Source: Hyaloperonospora brassicae (lineage: Eukaryota > Oomycota > Peronosporomycetes > Peronosporales > Peronosporaceae). From it: 64,000 nucleotides of DNA. Positions 1 to 11,360 of the stretch are shown in pieces; positions within the stretch are counted from its first letter, which is position 1, and every line of letters begins with the position of its first letter. The notes below the pieces were generated by a model, which did no database searches, was not told where the DNA came from, and saw nothing but the letters and a program-made list of their open reading frames with translations. The position numbers and the translations under genes were made by a program. The stretch covers positions 1 through 64,000 of the forward strand of contig CANTFL010000987.1 of the NCBI GenBank assembly GCA_947650285.1, written 5' to 3'.

Positions 1-1771
1 AGTTTAACGAATCGCTTTTATGGGCGACAAAAGTATAGGAGATGCAAACTAGTGTCAAAGACTTTTTACACACATTACGACCTTTTGTGGCCCCGTTAGC
101 AAAGAGTTCACATACCTACAACAACCTATCTACCTCGCCACGCGTAGAACCGTATGTGCATCCAGTTTACGCTGATTAGCTCGACAAAATTGCCCTCACG
201 CAGAGCCAACCAGACAAAGACGATTATGCGTCGCCTCGAAACAACTTGCAGTACTCACGCTGCAACTCGTGTATGTACGATTGGTAAGCCGATGTCCATA
301 CGTGCAACCACATGTTGAATGCTTCTTACCGGGTCTTTAAACCGATGACCTTATCCGCCACCAACCGTAAACAGAATTTATTGTGTGTGAACTTTTTGGA
401 TAGTAACGTCAGCATGACTCAGGCAAGCACGTGACTCTACTTTGAACGCTCTTTCTCAAACATCAAGTGAACGATCCGCCAAAGGCATCCTTGTCCGGTT
501 TCTATCTGCCAAAGCAACGCCAACCAAGCTGCAACCCCGTTGTCTAGTTATGAGAACATGCCATGTGCGACCCTTCGTCTCATCGCTCACGTATGCCTTA
601 TTGACCCGACGATCTCTTCAGATCTCTCTCAAAAATACCAGGATCCAACAGAACGCTCACATGTTCGACGATTCATCGTGTTTACACTCGAATGTTTTCG
701 ACACGCAATCGCTCGTTTCATCGGTCAGCGCCATTTTCAAAAATTAGTCGTATCGTGCCTTTACTACCGTTGAATACTACGCACTTACTCACTGGTCGGT
801 CTTCCAGTAGAAGCTACGCTTTGCCGCTGGTATGCATACGTCGATCAAACCGACCTCGTAGACCTATCACATTCATTGACGACTGGGTAGCTGCCGAGTT
901 GACGTTTACGTAACCGTTCTGCTCCGAAGCCATCGAGCAGCTATCGGGTCTGATGTCACGTTTTCTTCGCGTGTCCGACAAGCTGATCGTCGTGCCACCA
1001 AAGGAGGACGAACTGGCATTGGTAAAGTCACTGTCAGTGCAAACCGATATGGCGTTGAGGACGTCTCGCTAAGCTAAATCGTTCCGTAGGGAATGACGCC
1101 TCACTACTGGAATAAGTCGTGACGTGTTAGGTCCAGATGTATCAGCTGCTGTCTTGCAAATGATGTCACCCGATGATCCACATACACGGTAGAAAAGAAG
1201 TAATCTCTCGGACGCACAATCCATGTCAAGTGTGCTGGAACCTCACATTGGGGTAGTCAGCGTTGTTCGACAAGATGGGAGTGAGTGCACGAGCTTCGTG
1301 TAAGTCACTACACCGATGTCGAGTGGCAAGGCTGAAAAGAAATCCGTCAAAGTCGGAGATAAATGAAGCGGATGTCCTTCCGCCTTGTCAGTACATTGTC
1401 GCTGATCGCACGCTACGATGAGAAGTGCATGCTCGATAGTCTAGCAGTCTCCGAAGTAAGCCATTGCCGCAGGTGTGTATGCAAGGGATGACCCATCCTC
1501 TCGTTGCGATCGCTTGCGTGGTCGGATCGAGCTGACAGGAGCGACCGCAAAAGGATAATGACTCGTGGCGTCGTAACTTTTTCGTCCATTGGTCAATTAA
1601 GCGGCACTCATGGAGATTGATGAAGTCATATAGGCCGCAGTGGGGACAAGGCATGCGTGACGTGCAAATTTATTTAGTTTGGCCTCACCCGGCTCCGTGT
1701 AATAGCAGCTTAACGAGAAGAAGTGCACGCCAGACTACTTTCTGTAGGCTGACGACGGTGTCGACGAGAGA
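1..1771. other. Left flank, no recognisable gene
   Basis: Several short open frames occur on both strands (for example 442-747 plus, 1388-1654 minus). None shows a family motif, signal peptide or consistent coding frame. This is the DNA into which LINE copy A inserted on its 3' side. I see no function here. Confidence 0.5.
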
Positions 1772-1786
1772 TAGAGAGTGTAGTTG
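1772..1786. repeat. Target-site duplication at 3' end of LINE A
   Basis: The 15-mer TAGAGAGTGTAGTTG on the plus strand (sense of the element: CAACTACACTCTCTA) is repeated exactly at the other end of copy A. The sequence next to it inside the element is a short CAA run, so the exact junction is ambiguous by a few bases. Confidence 0.75.
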
Positions 1787-1856
1787 TTGTTGTTGTTGAA
1801 GGTGAGGTATATTGAGGAACGTTATCGACCAAGAATACCCTTCCAGAGAGATTAAA

Positions 1857-4246
1857 CTATCTGGTGTTGCTATCTATGATGAGTGAAGTCGCTACCGTGT
1901 GAGGAGCAGTTCTCCTGGCCACCATTAGCTGTGCTGGCAATGCCCTCTCGCGGGTAGTTTGCATGTTGCGATTATTCGATCCACGGTCGAGTTCGACTGA
2001 TGTCTCGAGCCAGTGGGTGACGTCGTGCTGTATGTGATGCGTGATGTCCGTATAGATGTTCGTATCTGTCAGATCGTGAACTTGAAGAGTTGTCTTGGTA
2101 TTCATCGCAGTGTTCGCTGCGACTTCTGCCATCATATTATATTCCCGGATGTGGTGAGCCCAGCTGGCGACTGATACATCGTCAGCCAATGCTCGCGCTT
2201 GTCAATACAGTGCGGCTAGGTTCGACTTGCGAGGTGAGCGATACCCTCGGAGTTGATTAATTACCATTACATTGTCCCCGATGACATGCAACGGTAGTAA
2301 TTCGCTGTGTTTTGCCTGCCGTAGGCCTTGAATGAGACCATTATATCCAGCCGAATTGTTTGTAGTCGTCCCCACTCCAAGTGATATACTAGCCATCCAG
2401 ACGATTGTAGCGGCATGTGTCTGTGGGTGAACACAGACAATGACGGAGCCTGAGCCTCCTGGGATGGGGTTTCTCCGTGAATCGCCATTGAAGAATAGCA
2501 AATACAGGTTCGTCGCAAAGGCTGGTTGAGCGTTTAGCAGCAGAATTGGGGTCCCAGTGTGTTGTAGAAGGTCATCGGCCAAAGTCGAGCGCATTCTCGC
2601 CAGCACTTGTTCAGATGTACCTCCGCCAGGTTGGTAGGTGGAGTTCCTGAAGCATGAGAGCGCTCTACGTAGCCTGGATTGGGCTACCGCATGATGGGTC
2701 TCCACTGACAGTGTAGGATCCTCGATGCGTCTGAGCCGCTCCAACCATATTGTGTGAAAAGTAATCGACACTACAAAGCGCCATAGTTCGGTTGAAGCTT
2801 CATAGCAGGCTTCTCGAGCGTCCAGTGTCCTGTCGCACGCATTTAATGAGGCTTGAGCGATAACCCACGCACGTTCTGGAGTACGGGAAAGTTCTAGTGA
2901 AAAAATGTTTACCGGTAATTCAGCCTCAGTAAAACGACCAATTCGGCTCCAGACCTCGCAAACGCATCTCCAGCGTCTCTCGGCTACGGGGCATTCCCAG
3001 AAAATATGAACAACCGAGGCGTAGTCTTGTGAAGAGCATTCGGGGGCTGGACACGACAGGTTGTTTGCAGATCGGTTCCAGAGTGGAAAACGGTTACACT
3101 TGAGTCGGTACAGCGTTTGCGAGACATACGGAGATGTGGCACGGATACGGCGTATATCGCGCCAAAGCACCAGTTCGAGACTGTGTGTTACAAGTGCGTA
3201 GTTACGGCTTTGAGATCGTTGATCACGCTTGATGATGCCTGCCGTGTGTCGCAACCTCGACGCAATTTTCTTAAGTGCCTGAGCACGGGGTTTCCAGCGA
3301 CATGTGCCTGTCCATATTTGCGTGATCCGTGTCATAGTTGGGTGGGCTGCACAGTGTACCTGCGCGAAAAGCGCGCGAGAAGCCACCTGGTCACAGTCCA
3401 CCATGGTATTTACCAGTGTAATTGATTGAGTTTTGTTCTTAGTACAGACCGTAAGGTTCTTGCCACTGTCGTTCAAGACACATCTAGTATGGTGGGGTGG
3501 TCTCTCCATGTACGATGTAAGTGTACCCGTTGGAACCGAAAGAACTAGTAGCTCAGGAAAATTGTACAACAATGCGTGGCAGAATCCCGCGAATTGACGA
3601 GTCTTAGCGGAATGAATCGTTGTAGTGATCTCCGTTCTTGGTGTGAAGCGCACTTTTCCCGGACATATCCATGTCCATGTAAGCGCATCTCCGAGTGTAT
3701 ATTTTCCTGTCGCAAAACTTGCACTCTTGAGGTCGTATTGCACTCCATCTCGGGACAATAGCCAAGAAAGATTTTTGAGCGATGCATGCTGTAACCATCG
3801 CAGGTCTACTCGACCGAGGTGAGCCACTTCTGTCGCTCTATCTGTGAAAGTGTGAAGGTTCAAGACGTTCGTGGCATCCACTACAACGCTACCATCGCTG
3901 TGAAATGTGTCATGAATTTTGGGTAGAAAACATTTTGCCCTCCCACTCACACGCTCAGCGATTCCGCCTCGAGCATGTTCAGCCACCGATACACCAACAA
4001 CGGCCGCTCCAGTTTCCCACAATGTGGGTTTAATGCGGATTGATACTGTTCCAGACCAATTTGGGGTAATGTAAACGGATTGGGTCTTGCCTCCCCCCAT
4101 AAGGCGTCCCCAATAAGGCGATCAAGGTATCCGGATGAAGCAGCCCATTTCCCAACAGTTTTTGCAGCCATCGTGATCAGCTCAGTCGTAATACATGGTG
4201 CCGCAAGCCCCCCCCTGCGCGATCGGTAGTTCTGTTTGTTCAGCAC
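1857..4246 (-). pseudogene. LINE A ORF2 C-terminal part: zinc motif and RNase H
   Basis: This continues the reverse-transcriptase reading frame. A frame change near 4093-4098 (six C on the plus strand) enters a 632-codon stretch, and an in-frame TGA at 2202-2204 is followed by the last segment in the same frame. Counting from codon 4100, a C-x4-C-x9-H-x4-C motif lies at residues 350-370, as in the zinc domain that follows many LINE reverse transcriptases. An RNase H domain starts near residue 532 (FFNGDSRRNP). The first acidic residue is Asn (N538) and the expected Glu is Gly (G585), whereas copy B keeps both acidic residues; D609 is present. The RNase H of this copy is therefore probably inactive. 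The type resembles the archaeal/plant RVT_3 class. Confidence 0.85.
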
Positions 4247-5681
4247 GGACCCATGGTCTGTTCCTTTTTCCGTCTCGGGTGCCCCAGATAAAATCTTTAA
4301 TTAGCTTGCTTAGTCGGAAAATAATAGCCTTCGACGGCCAGCAGTGCCGAGCAACGTACAGGAATTTGGGTACAGCAATGGCTCGAACCAGGTTGGAACG
4401 CTGTTCGACCGAATGCGTCTTTTGACGGGCCAAAGCTAAACGTGCCCATACTGATTGGATACAGATGTCCCAGTTGATAATAGAAAAATCGCCATGCCCA
4501 ACTTGAACACCAAGATATCAGCAGTGGTTAGCTAAGTTCAGTAACGTTAGACCGAGTGTGTGATCCGGTGACAGTGTCGTTTGACTCCCTGGCTGAACGA
4601 CGATCGACTTGTTCTTGTTTATATCCAACCCCGACACATTTTGGAAAGCTCCAAATATTTCAAGCACCTTAGGGATATCCCGATAGTGGGCGAGATCAAC
4701 GGCCGTGTCATCTGCATAACCAGAGATAACAATAGTTTCTTCCCTTCCAGGTAAAGCGATTCGTACTCCATGAATATCTGAACACATTCGAAAAACCTTG
4801 TACGCGCTGTCCAGTGCGAGAATGAAAAGCAAAGGAGCCATTGGGCAACCCTGTCGGATGCCGCAGTTCATCTTGACCTTTCGCGACAGAGATCCATTGA
4901 CCAAGAACTTGCTTGTAGTGTTCGCGTGGAGCGCGGATACGATGGCGACAAATTTCTGCGAAAACCCCAACCATTTGAGAACCGCTAGTAAATAGGGTCG
5001 CTGCAAGGTGTCGTACGCTTTAGCAAAGTCCAAAAAGAGGACAATTGCATCTTTTGTGGCTTCTTCAGTCGTTGCCGCGATCTTCGTCACTGCAAATATA
5101 TCGAGTGCATTCGCGATATTGCGACCTGGTACAAATCCAACTTGTGCAGTGTCGACCACGAATGGCAGCATCGCTCGTAGCCTGGTAGCTAATAATTTGG
5201 TAAAAATCTTGTAATCGCTGTTGAGTAAAGCGATTGGCCGATGGTCTAGCGGTCGAGAAGACGTTGATGATTTCTTGATACAGTGAATGTTGGCCTCGCC
5301 AAATGAGCAAGGCGTCACTCCACACTCAAGCCATCTGGTGTATAATTCCGACAGGATGGGTGCAAGTTCTTCAGAGAAATCCTTGTAAAAACTATTGCCA
5401 GTTTCATCTGTTCCGGATGCTTTTCCATGTTTGCACTTCTTAATAGCGGCTAGGACATCGGCAGAGTCAATTGCAGATACCACTTGTTCGTCATTTAACG
5501 ACGGGGGCGTAGGAGCTCTTGCAAGATAACGCTCGGTACACTCCTGATCATCGAGATGTCGATGTAACAAATCCGCCCACCCATCAGCCATGTCATTAGC
5601 CAGATCTCGCGACCGATTGGGTCCGTATGGGGCGGGTCCGCCGAGTGAGGTAATAGTGTTGTCTCTAAACTTTAAGGACAC
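4182..5681 (-). pseudogene. LINE A ORF2 reverse transcriptase
   Basis: Counted from codon 5681: finger motif RPIALLNSDYKIF at 148-160, palm A LFLDFAKAYD with Asp218, RQGCPMAPLLF at 276-286, and the catalytic YADD at 322-325 followed by TAVDL. These are the hallmarks of RVT_1 in non-LTR elements, and the core is intact. A TGA at 4518-4520 interrupts just before YLGVQVG, the usual motif after the palm, and the same frame resumes to 4182. A frame change at the eight-C run 4208-4215 then leads to the C-terminal part. The junction with the endonuclease at about 5675 is also out of frame. Confidence 0.92.
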
Positions 5682-7141
5682 TCGTGCAAAAACTGGTGGG
5701 TAGTTGCTTCAGGTCCGTATGTGTGTTGTCTAAGTAGTTGTTCCCTCTTCCGCCGTTGCCAATTTCTACGACATTCGGCCACCTTTTGGCGTAAAATAGT
5801 AACAGTTTCGTCGGTGTTACGGTTAGAGACCTTGGCCGCGTGAAGATTTACTTGGAGGCGTCGCAATCGATGACGATGACTATTAGTCATCTTCTGACAT
5901 ATCGTGCGTGAGTCGTTCAGTAATGCCCTGCGGAGACCCACTTTCCACACGTCCCACCAACGCGCTAGACTGATCGCCGTAGAGACATCAGTCGAAGGTG
6001 AATTTCGGACTGACTCAAGAATCAACGAAGCTGAGATCAGGGATTGCGTAATAGTGTTCTTAGCTGTGGAGTGCAACACAGCAGCGACAGGGTATACCCG
6101 GCGTGGTTTTCGCTGTTTAACAACTGTTTTCGGAGCTGCGAGACGAACGGTAACTCCATTGTGATCCGAATTTGGCCCAGGAACTGACATGCTGGTGTCT
6201 CGGATCCAATCGGACACCCTGGCGCTAACATACCAGCGGTCCAACCGAGAGCTAGCCCGCACTCCTCCTTGCAATGTATAGTTGTATGTGTGCGTTTGTG
6301 AATGAAACACGGAGTGGCCTCGCTCTGCTAGCGCAGTCTCTATGTCATCCTCAAGCACATCCACAATCTCCCTGGAATCCAGTAGACGCCGTAACTCAGG
6401 TGAATAATGATGGGTTCCGTTGGTAGTAACATGTGACCGGTCCAGACTAGGAAACAGAGTACAATTCCAATCACCCCCTAGTATTACCGGTCCGGCAAAG
6501 CTCTGAAGCGCTGTCGTGAGCAATTTGAACAAACTTTCTCGATCATTCCGAGCGCTTGGCGCGTAAACATTCAGTATCAAAAACTCTTCATTGTGTATTG
6601 TGACAGTCGAGCCCATCCAATGCGGTGTCCATGCCTCCTCCATCCAGGGCGTAATCGCCTGAATTGTCGAGTATGGATTGAGTAGTATTGCAACACCACC
6701 CCTACGCTTGGAAGACTCCGACCATAGCGTCATACCCCGTTTCCCATCTGAATTAAATCCCCAAGTAGCACAATAGAGTGTATCAAGTCCGTGTGCCTCA
6801 CCGATCAGCACGTGCGTCTCCTGAAGCAGCACAACATCGAGGGGTCCCCGCTCGTCGTGCTGACGGAAGTTGGAGAACCATTGTGCACAAAGCACTGGGT
6901 CTTTAGGAAGGCCTTGGACGTTCTGGGAGTGTAGTCCAATTGAGTTTTCTAGCGGGCGTCTTGCCCGATCAACCGGTAGGGCGCATTTAGGTGGAGGGGA
7001 CGACATAGTCCGGTCGGCAATTTCACGCCACGTAGACTGGGTACGAATTATCGCTTGTATATGTGCCGACTGCACCACGGACGCAGTATTTGACACCTCA
7101 GCGATGCCCTTAAGAGCGGAGGGGAACCACCCGATTCTCAT
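5672..7141 (-). pseudogene. LINE A ORF2 APE-type endonuclease
   Basis: 489 codons of the exonuclease-endonuclease-phosphatase fold. The visible catalytic set, counted from codon 7141, is SQNVQGL at 72-78 (Asn74), LLQETH at 105-110 (Glu108), NVYAPSA from 191, GGDWNC at 222-227 (Asp224, Asn226), SRLDR at 298-302 and SDHN at 325-328. All key residues look present, so this domain could be active. It would nick target DNA to prime reverse transcription. The true ORF2 start is unclear: an ATG overlaps the ORF1 stop near 7322, but the frame there closes before the endonuclease. Confidence 0.9.
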
Positions 7142-7312
7142 CAGCGATAAGACTAATAGCCGTACTCCAGTCTACCTGTTTGGATACAACACTGGAGACG
7201 GCTGTGCGTATAGAGACAGAAGAGTGGTAAATGGACACTTTTGTCTGAGGCCATACGACCGCGAACGCATTGTCCGCTGGTGCCAGGGTAGGCAGCATCA
7301 AGCAGAGAACGT

Positions 7313-10300
7313 TTAACACGCCCCATCATCGGTAGCGATAGGGTCCACGACAGTCGCGCATAGCAACTCTGGGTGCAATTTACGAACTTTCCTCCAGCGT
7401 TGTATGGGGTCCGTAGTTTTCCACCTGATAACGCCTAGCTGTTGCGACGCCACCGCATCCCATGAGCTGCAAAACCGGCTAAGTTCCAAATCGACATGAG
7501 TAGCATACCGGCGAATGACCGCAAGCTGGGTCTCGCTATTGATGGCATGCCCAAAAGCTTTTAGAGTCGTTGGCGTCATGCATTTAAGATACTGGATTGG
7601 AAAAGGTAGCGCCATCACGAGTTCTACAAGCTCCGCAGTACAGTGCCGGATCCATTCATTTTGACTAAAAGGTGTAGTAGGCAATACGTGAGGAATACTA
7701 ACCACACATGAGCGGTTCTCAACCCGCATCTTGATCGCCAGTAAATTGGCTGCTACGCATTGAGAACCCTCGGTCAGTGCAGCCGCAGCTATCATTGGCG
7801 ACGCATTCAAGGGGGACTTGCGGACTCTGGACGCCGTGAGGGTTCGTGCGTGCTTGTCAGATGCGCGCGCGGCAAGTTGATGGCCGTGAAAAATCGTTAG
7901 CTCAAATGAAGGCGAATTCTCAACGGGAATCACCGCAGGAGCACTCAGCGGAGGAAAAAGTGGGTCGTCTGATTCAAAAGTCGCTGCGAGCGCCGCAGGG
8001 ATCGGGACCTTGTCCTCCAAAAACGCAGGGTCTCGTGTGTCCGGACTCAATCCAGCGTTATTGGATTCGGTGTCGCCGAGCTCGTCTAGCCGCATTGTGT
8101 TCTGGGGCATGTATACCGACTCCATATGAATATCCACAACGGCTGCGGGCTCGCCTAACGAGGTGTTTGCATTATGAATTTCGCCATCTACAGAAGTGCG
8201 ATCAAAAGTGTTGGGGCCTCGACAGTGGTGCCTGCTCGCGCGCTGGCGTGGTTCATAGATTCCGAGTCATAAGCCTCCTCTGACGATCCCGAAGTGGCAG
8301 GGTCTCCATTCTGACGGCGTTTACGCATCCACGTAAGGACGAATCCGAGAATAGCCTCTCTGCTATGCTGGCGTAATCGATCTTCTATCTCGTCAGGTGT
8401 ATCACTGATAGTCGGTAGAGGTTCAACCGCGCAAGGAAGAGGTTCCATGACCGGCAATTCGGACGGAGGCAAACGGGCAAGTTTCTTCACCAGGCCACTG
8501 TGTACAGCTTCTGCTCGCGTAACGGCCTCGGTTGCTGGGCTCTCATTCAGAGACTGCAACGCGGAATCTATGTTCAAGGTCCAAAATAGTTGATTCCTCA
8601 ACCCGATGCAGACCCGACGAAGCACTCGCGTCCGGGTCCGAGAGAAAGGCCTTTTCGATCAACACAGAGTTTGTGTCATGATAGGCAGCCTTCGCCAGGC
8701 TTGTATGGTCTCGTGCTGTGGTAGTAACGGACCGCAAGTTCACGCTAGTAGCGGTAATTGCATCCGCTTGAGTGGATAAGTATGCACGCTTGACAGAGAG
8801 TTTTGTAACCTCCTCACTACCCAAAATGGGTTCATTAATGGGTGCAATAGATTCCACACTTGTACCAGTGCGTATGTTGTTGAGCACCGCTAGGGAAGCT
8901 GTAAATTGTTTCGTCTTTCCAACTTTCAGCCGAGCCACAGTGTTTGTCGAAGATGATTTCACTGGTCGCGGTGTCAAGTTAGTTGGTGTAGACTTTGTAG
9001 GCCCCGTGTCTGTATGGCTTGCATGAAGCGTTACCTGGGGTTGAGGTAGAGTTGTTCGGTCGGCGGCCTTATGTTTCGGTCCAGGTCTTTCAGTAATGGT
9101 AGAACGTGTCACTTCCTTGCGATTGGGCTCCTTGGGAGTCGCAGCAGGCGGAGCGTGCTTGCCTGATCGGTGTATGTCACTTTTCAACGCTGTTTTGCGC
9201 TTTCTTCCGTCCCCAGGGTCAAACCAGCCGTCGTTAGGGCGAGGAGTCATTCCTGAATCGGGTGCATCCTGTGGGTAAGGGTGAGACCGTGCTGATGAAA
9301 CTGGGGAAGGAGGTTGACGTTCCGGGCGCATTGAGTCATCCCGTGCGTGGTCAGGCGGTACAGAAATTCGCACCAGTAGTAGCGTCGTGCGAGCCTCCTC
9401 GCGTAACTTTTCCTTCGTAATGTTGAGAGAACTGGATAGACTTTGAATGTGAGCAAAACGTCCCTCTACATCCAGGTGGGTAAGCGTTAATTCAGGTACC
9501 AACGATAGCGAGTGATATAGCTTTGAAACATTGCGGTGGTGTATACTCTGGACGGTAAAGTCTTGGCCGGTGCATCTCGAGATTGTGTGGAATGGCGAGT
9601 AGCATCCAAAACACGGGACCCTCTGGTATTGACGGAAATGGTGCAAGAACAGGGAAAGTCCTGGCGCCGAGATAGGTGTGACTTGCCGAAGCTGGTGTGG
9701 GCATTCTGGTGTATCGAAAGTCAACAAGAAAAAATTCGAGTCGTAAAGTTCCGCCGACGCCAAAGGCGCCCGAGAGACCGAAACAATGGAACAGTCGACA
9801 CTCGCAGACAGGAGCGCTTCTATGGCGCCAGCAGATACTCCAGTGGCAAGCACTCGAACCTGGTATCGGAGCGGATCGCCACCAAAAGCGTAGTTGTCAG
9901 ACACATAAAGCGGTAAGTCCTCTCGCTCAAGTATTGTAGGTCATTGGAGGCGCAGGCGGCTTCCTCTGTACTCGATATCCTTGGAGTGCCATCCAAATGA
10001 AGCCGCTCGATCAGCAAGGGTAAAGGTGATTCGACGCGTTACACTATCGTAATGTGTGCGTTTCGCCGCGCGAACCAGCGTGCGAATTAAGATCGCCTCT
10101 GGCTTTTGGTCTTGCTTGTCCTCTAATAGCTGGAGAAGTAAAGTCTTCTCGGCGATGAAGCGAGGCATACGAATCTTGGGAAGAATAATCGCAACAACAC
10201 TTCCTTCGAGGTAAGCCTCAAAAAAATCAAGCATAGCCACTCGCATAACTCAAATGTGTGTACACGATAGAAACCCTGGAGGGCTAGGAAGCACGATGCT

Positions 10301-10663
10301 TCCCATGATCCATGCGGCTAGAGCTTCTTCTTCCACTGCAAGCATCGGACGTAGTTCCGAGTCTGACTTGGCCTTCCACGGCCGCGTTGCTACTTTTATC
10401 CAGAGTTTCTGTTGAACATCCATGCTCTCACTGGCTTCGCTCTGCCCGACCGCGTCCTTATAGCTACAAGATTGGCGTTCAGGGGTGGTTGGGAAATCAG
10501 TACCGGGTAAGCTAGAGTCATCAGGAACCCCCGTGGGGACTTCCGAGTATTTAAAGGCGCACGAGTGCGCATTCTTGCCCATCGAGCCTTCGTCGGGAGC
10601 TGGCGGAGGTGGGATAGAGTCGTGGGGGGAAGCACCTGCGTCGTCAGTAGTACCGCTGCTCAT
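7313..10663 (-). pseudogene. LINE A ORF1 (gag-like, zinc knuckle)
   Basis: Long ORF1 of over 1,100 codons, broken by TGA at 10250 and 9941 (same frame) and by frame changes near 8580 and 8160. The start is placed at the ATG at 10663 (MSSG), 77 bases inside the element, matching the MFSG start in copy B. The segment starting at 9904 has a C-x2-C-x4-H-x4-C zinc knuckle (CFGCYSPFHTISRC), expected in RNA-binding LINE ORF1 proteins. A basic, Pro/Ser/Thr-rich linker follows. The last segment contains FGHAINSETQL, one of the best conserved stretches between copies A and B. It ends with TAA at 7313. No known domain was recognised in the C-terminal part. Confidence 0.8.
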
Positions 10664-10739
10664 GTCAAAAGGGGAGGCACACTTCCACGTGCCGCGTTGT
10701 GATTGGTTACGTGCACTATAAGGTGCAAATTTGGAAGTG

Positions 10740-10754
10740 TAGAGAGTGTAGTTG
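10740..10754. repeat. Target-site duplication at 5' end of LINE A
   Basis: Exact second copy of the 15-mer at 1772-1786. Homology to copy B begins immediately inside this repeat (about 10739 downward) and is absent outside it, as expected for a duplication made on insertion. Confidence 0.75.
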
Positions 10755-11256
10755 GTGGGTACATGCAAACGGTACAACATGAAGACTTAGGCAAACCATG
10801 AAAAAACGACAGGTGACACCGAGGAGGGGGGCGGTAGCAACAAAAGAGGCCTGGCGCGGTCACGAAGGGCCGACACAACATAAGCGAAAAAGCAAAGCAT
10901 CGGTCGGGTAGGGCACACAAAAGTAGGTCGTTGACCTTGATGAAGGGAATTGAAAAAGCGAATAGCCAGCGCTCTGGAACCGCCGTCTGTTTGCATTGTG
11001 GATCCCTGCTTCAAGACGATCGACGTTTTTGGTGGCGGTGTACGATTTCGACTGTACTCTTCGCTGGACCATGTTAGCCTTTTTGTGACGCGCTGGTGGG
11101 ATGCGACGGTACGCTTCATTTATATACACGATGTTGTTAACTGCGGTTTATTGACTTGTGCCAGATATCTTTTTGCTGCACTGTGTCTGGACTGCTTGAG
11201 GTATTTGTTGTAACTGGTATCGGAAATGTCCGAACGGATCGCTGTGCATTGGGCTC
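10755..11256. other. 502-bp spacer between the two head-to-head LINEs
   Basis: Unique DNA between the 5' ends of copies A and B. It contains short open frames on both strands, none recognised. It would lie upstream of both elements, which are transcribed away from it. Confidence 0.5.
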
Positions 11257-11270
11257 CTCAAAACTACACC
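11257..11270. repeat. Target-site duplication at 5' end of LINE B
   Basis: CTCAAAACTACACC, repeated exactly at 20425-20438. It shares the core AACTACAC with the duplication around copy A. Confidence 0.75.
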
Positions 11271-11360
11271 ACTTACAGATTTGAGACTTAGTGCGCAGGT
11301 CATACATCGTGGCACAAGGAAGGGTGCCTACTACTTACCTGCACTGTCGCCTTCAGCATC

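Larger units (their letters stand above)
1787..10739 (-). mobile_element. LINE (non-LTR retrotransposon), copy A, nearly full length
   Basis: About 8.95 kb reading right to left: short 5' leader, long gag-like ORF1, then ORF2 with APE-type endonuclease, reverse transcriptase, CCHC-type zinc motif and RNase H. The ends are set by exact 15-bp direct repeats outside and by the limits of homology with copy B. The damage seen is modest: four in-frame TGA codons (10250, 9941, 4518, 2202) and about five frame changes, two of them at C homopolymers (4208-4215 and 4093-4098). The 3' end carries a CAA-repeat tail instead of poly(A). An RNase H-bearing LINE of this size recalls elements described from oomycetes and plants; clade assignment needs a reverse-transcriptase tree. 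Confidence 0.9.

Noticed and set aside
2202..4100. 632-codon frame as a host RNase H gene
   Set aside because: Position after a reverse transcriptase, the zinc motif and the match to copy B show it is the C-terminal part of LINE ORF2.
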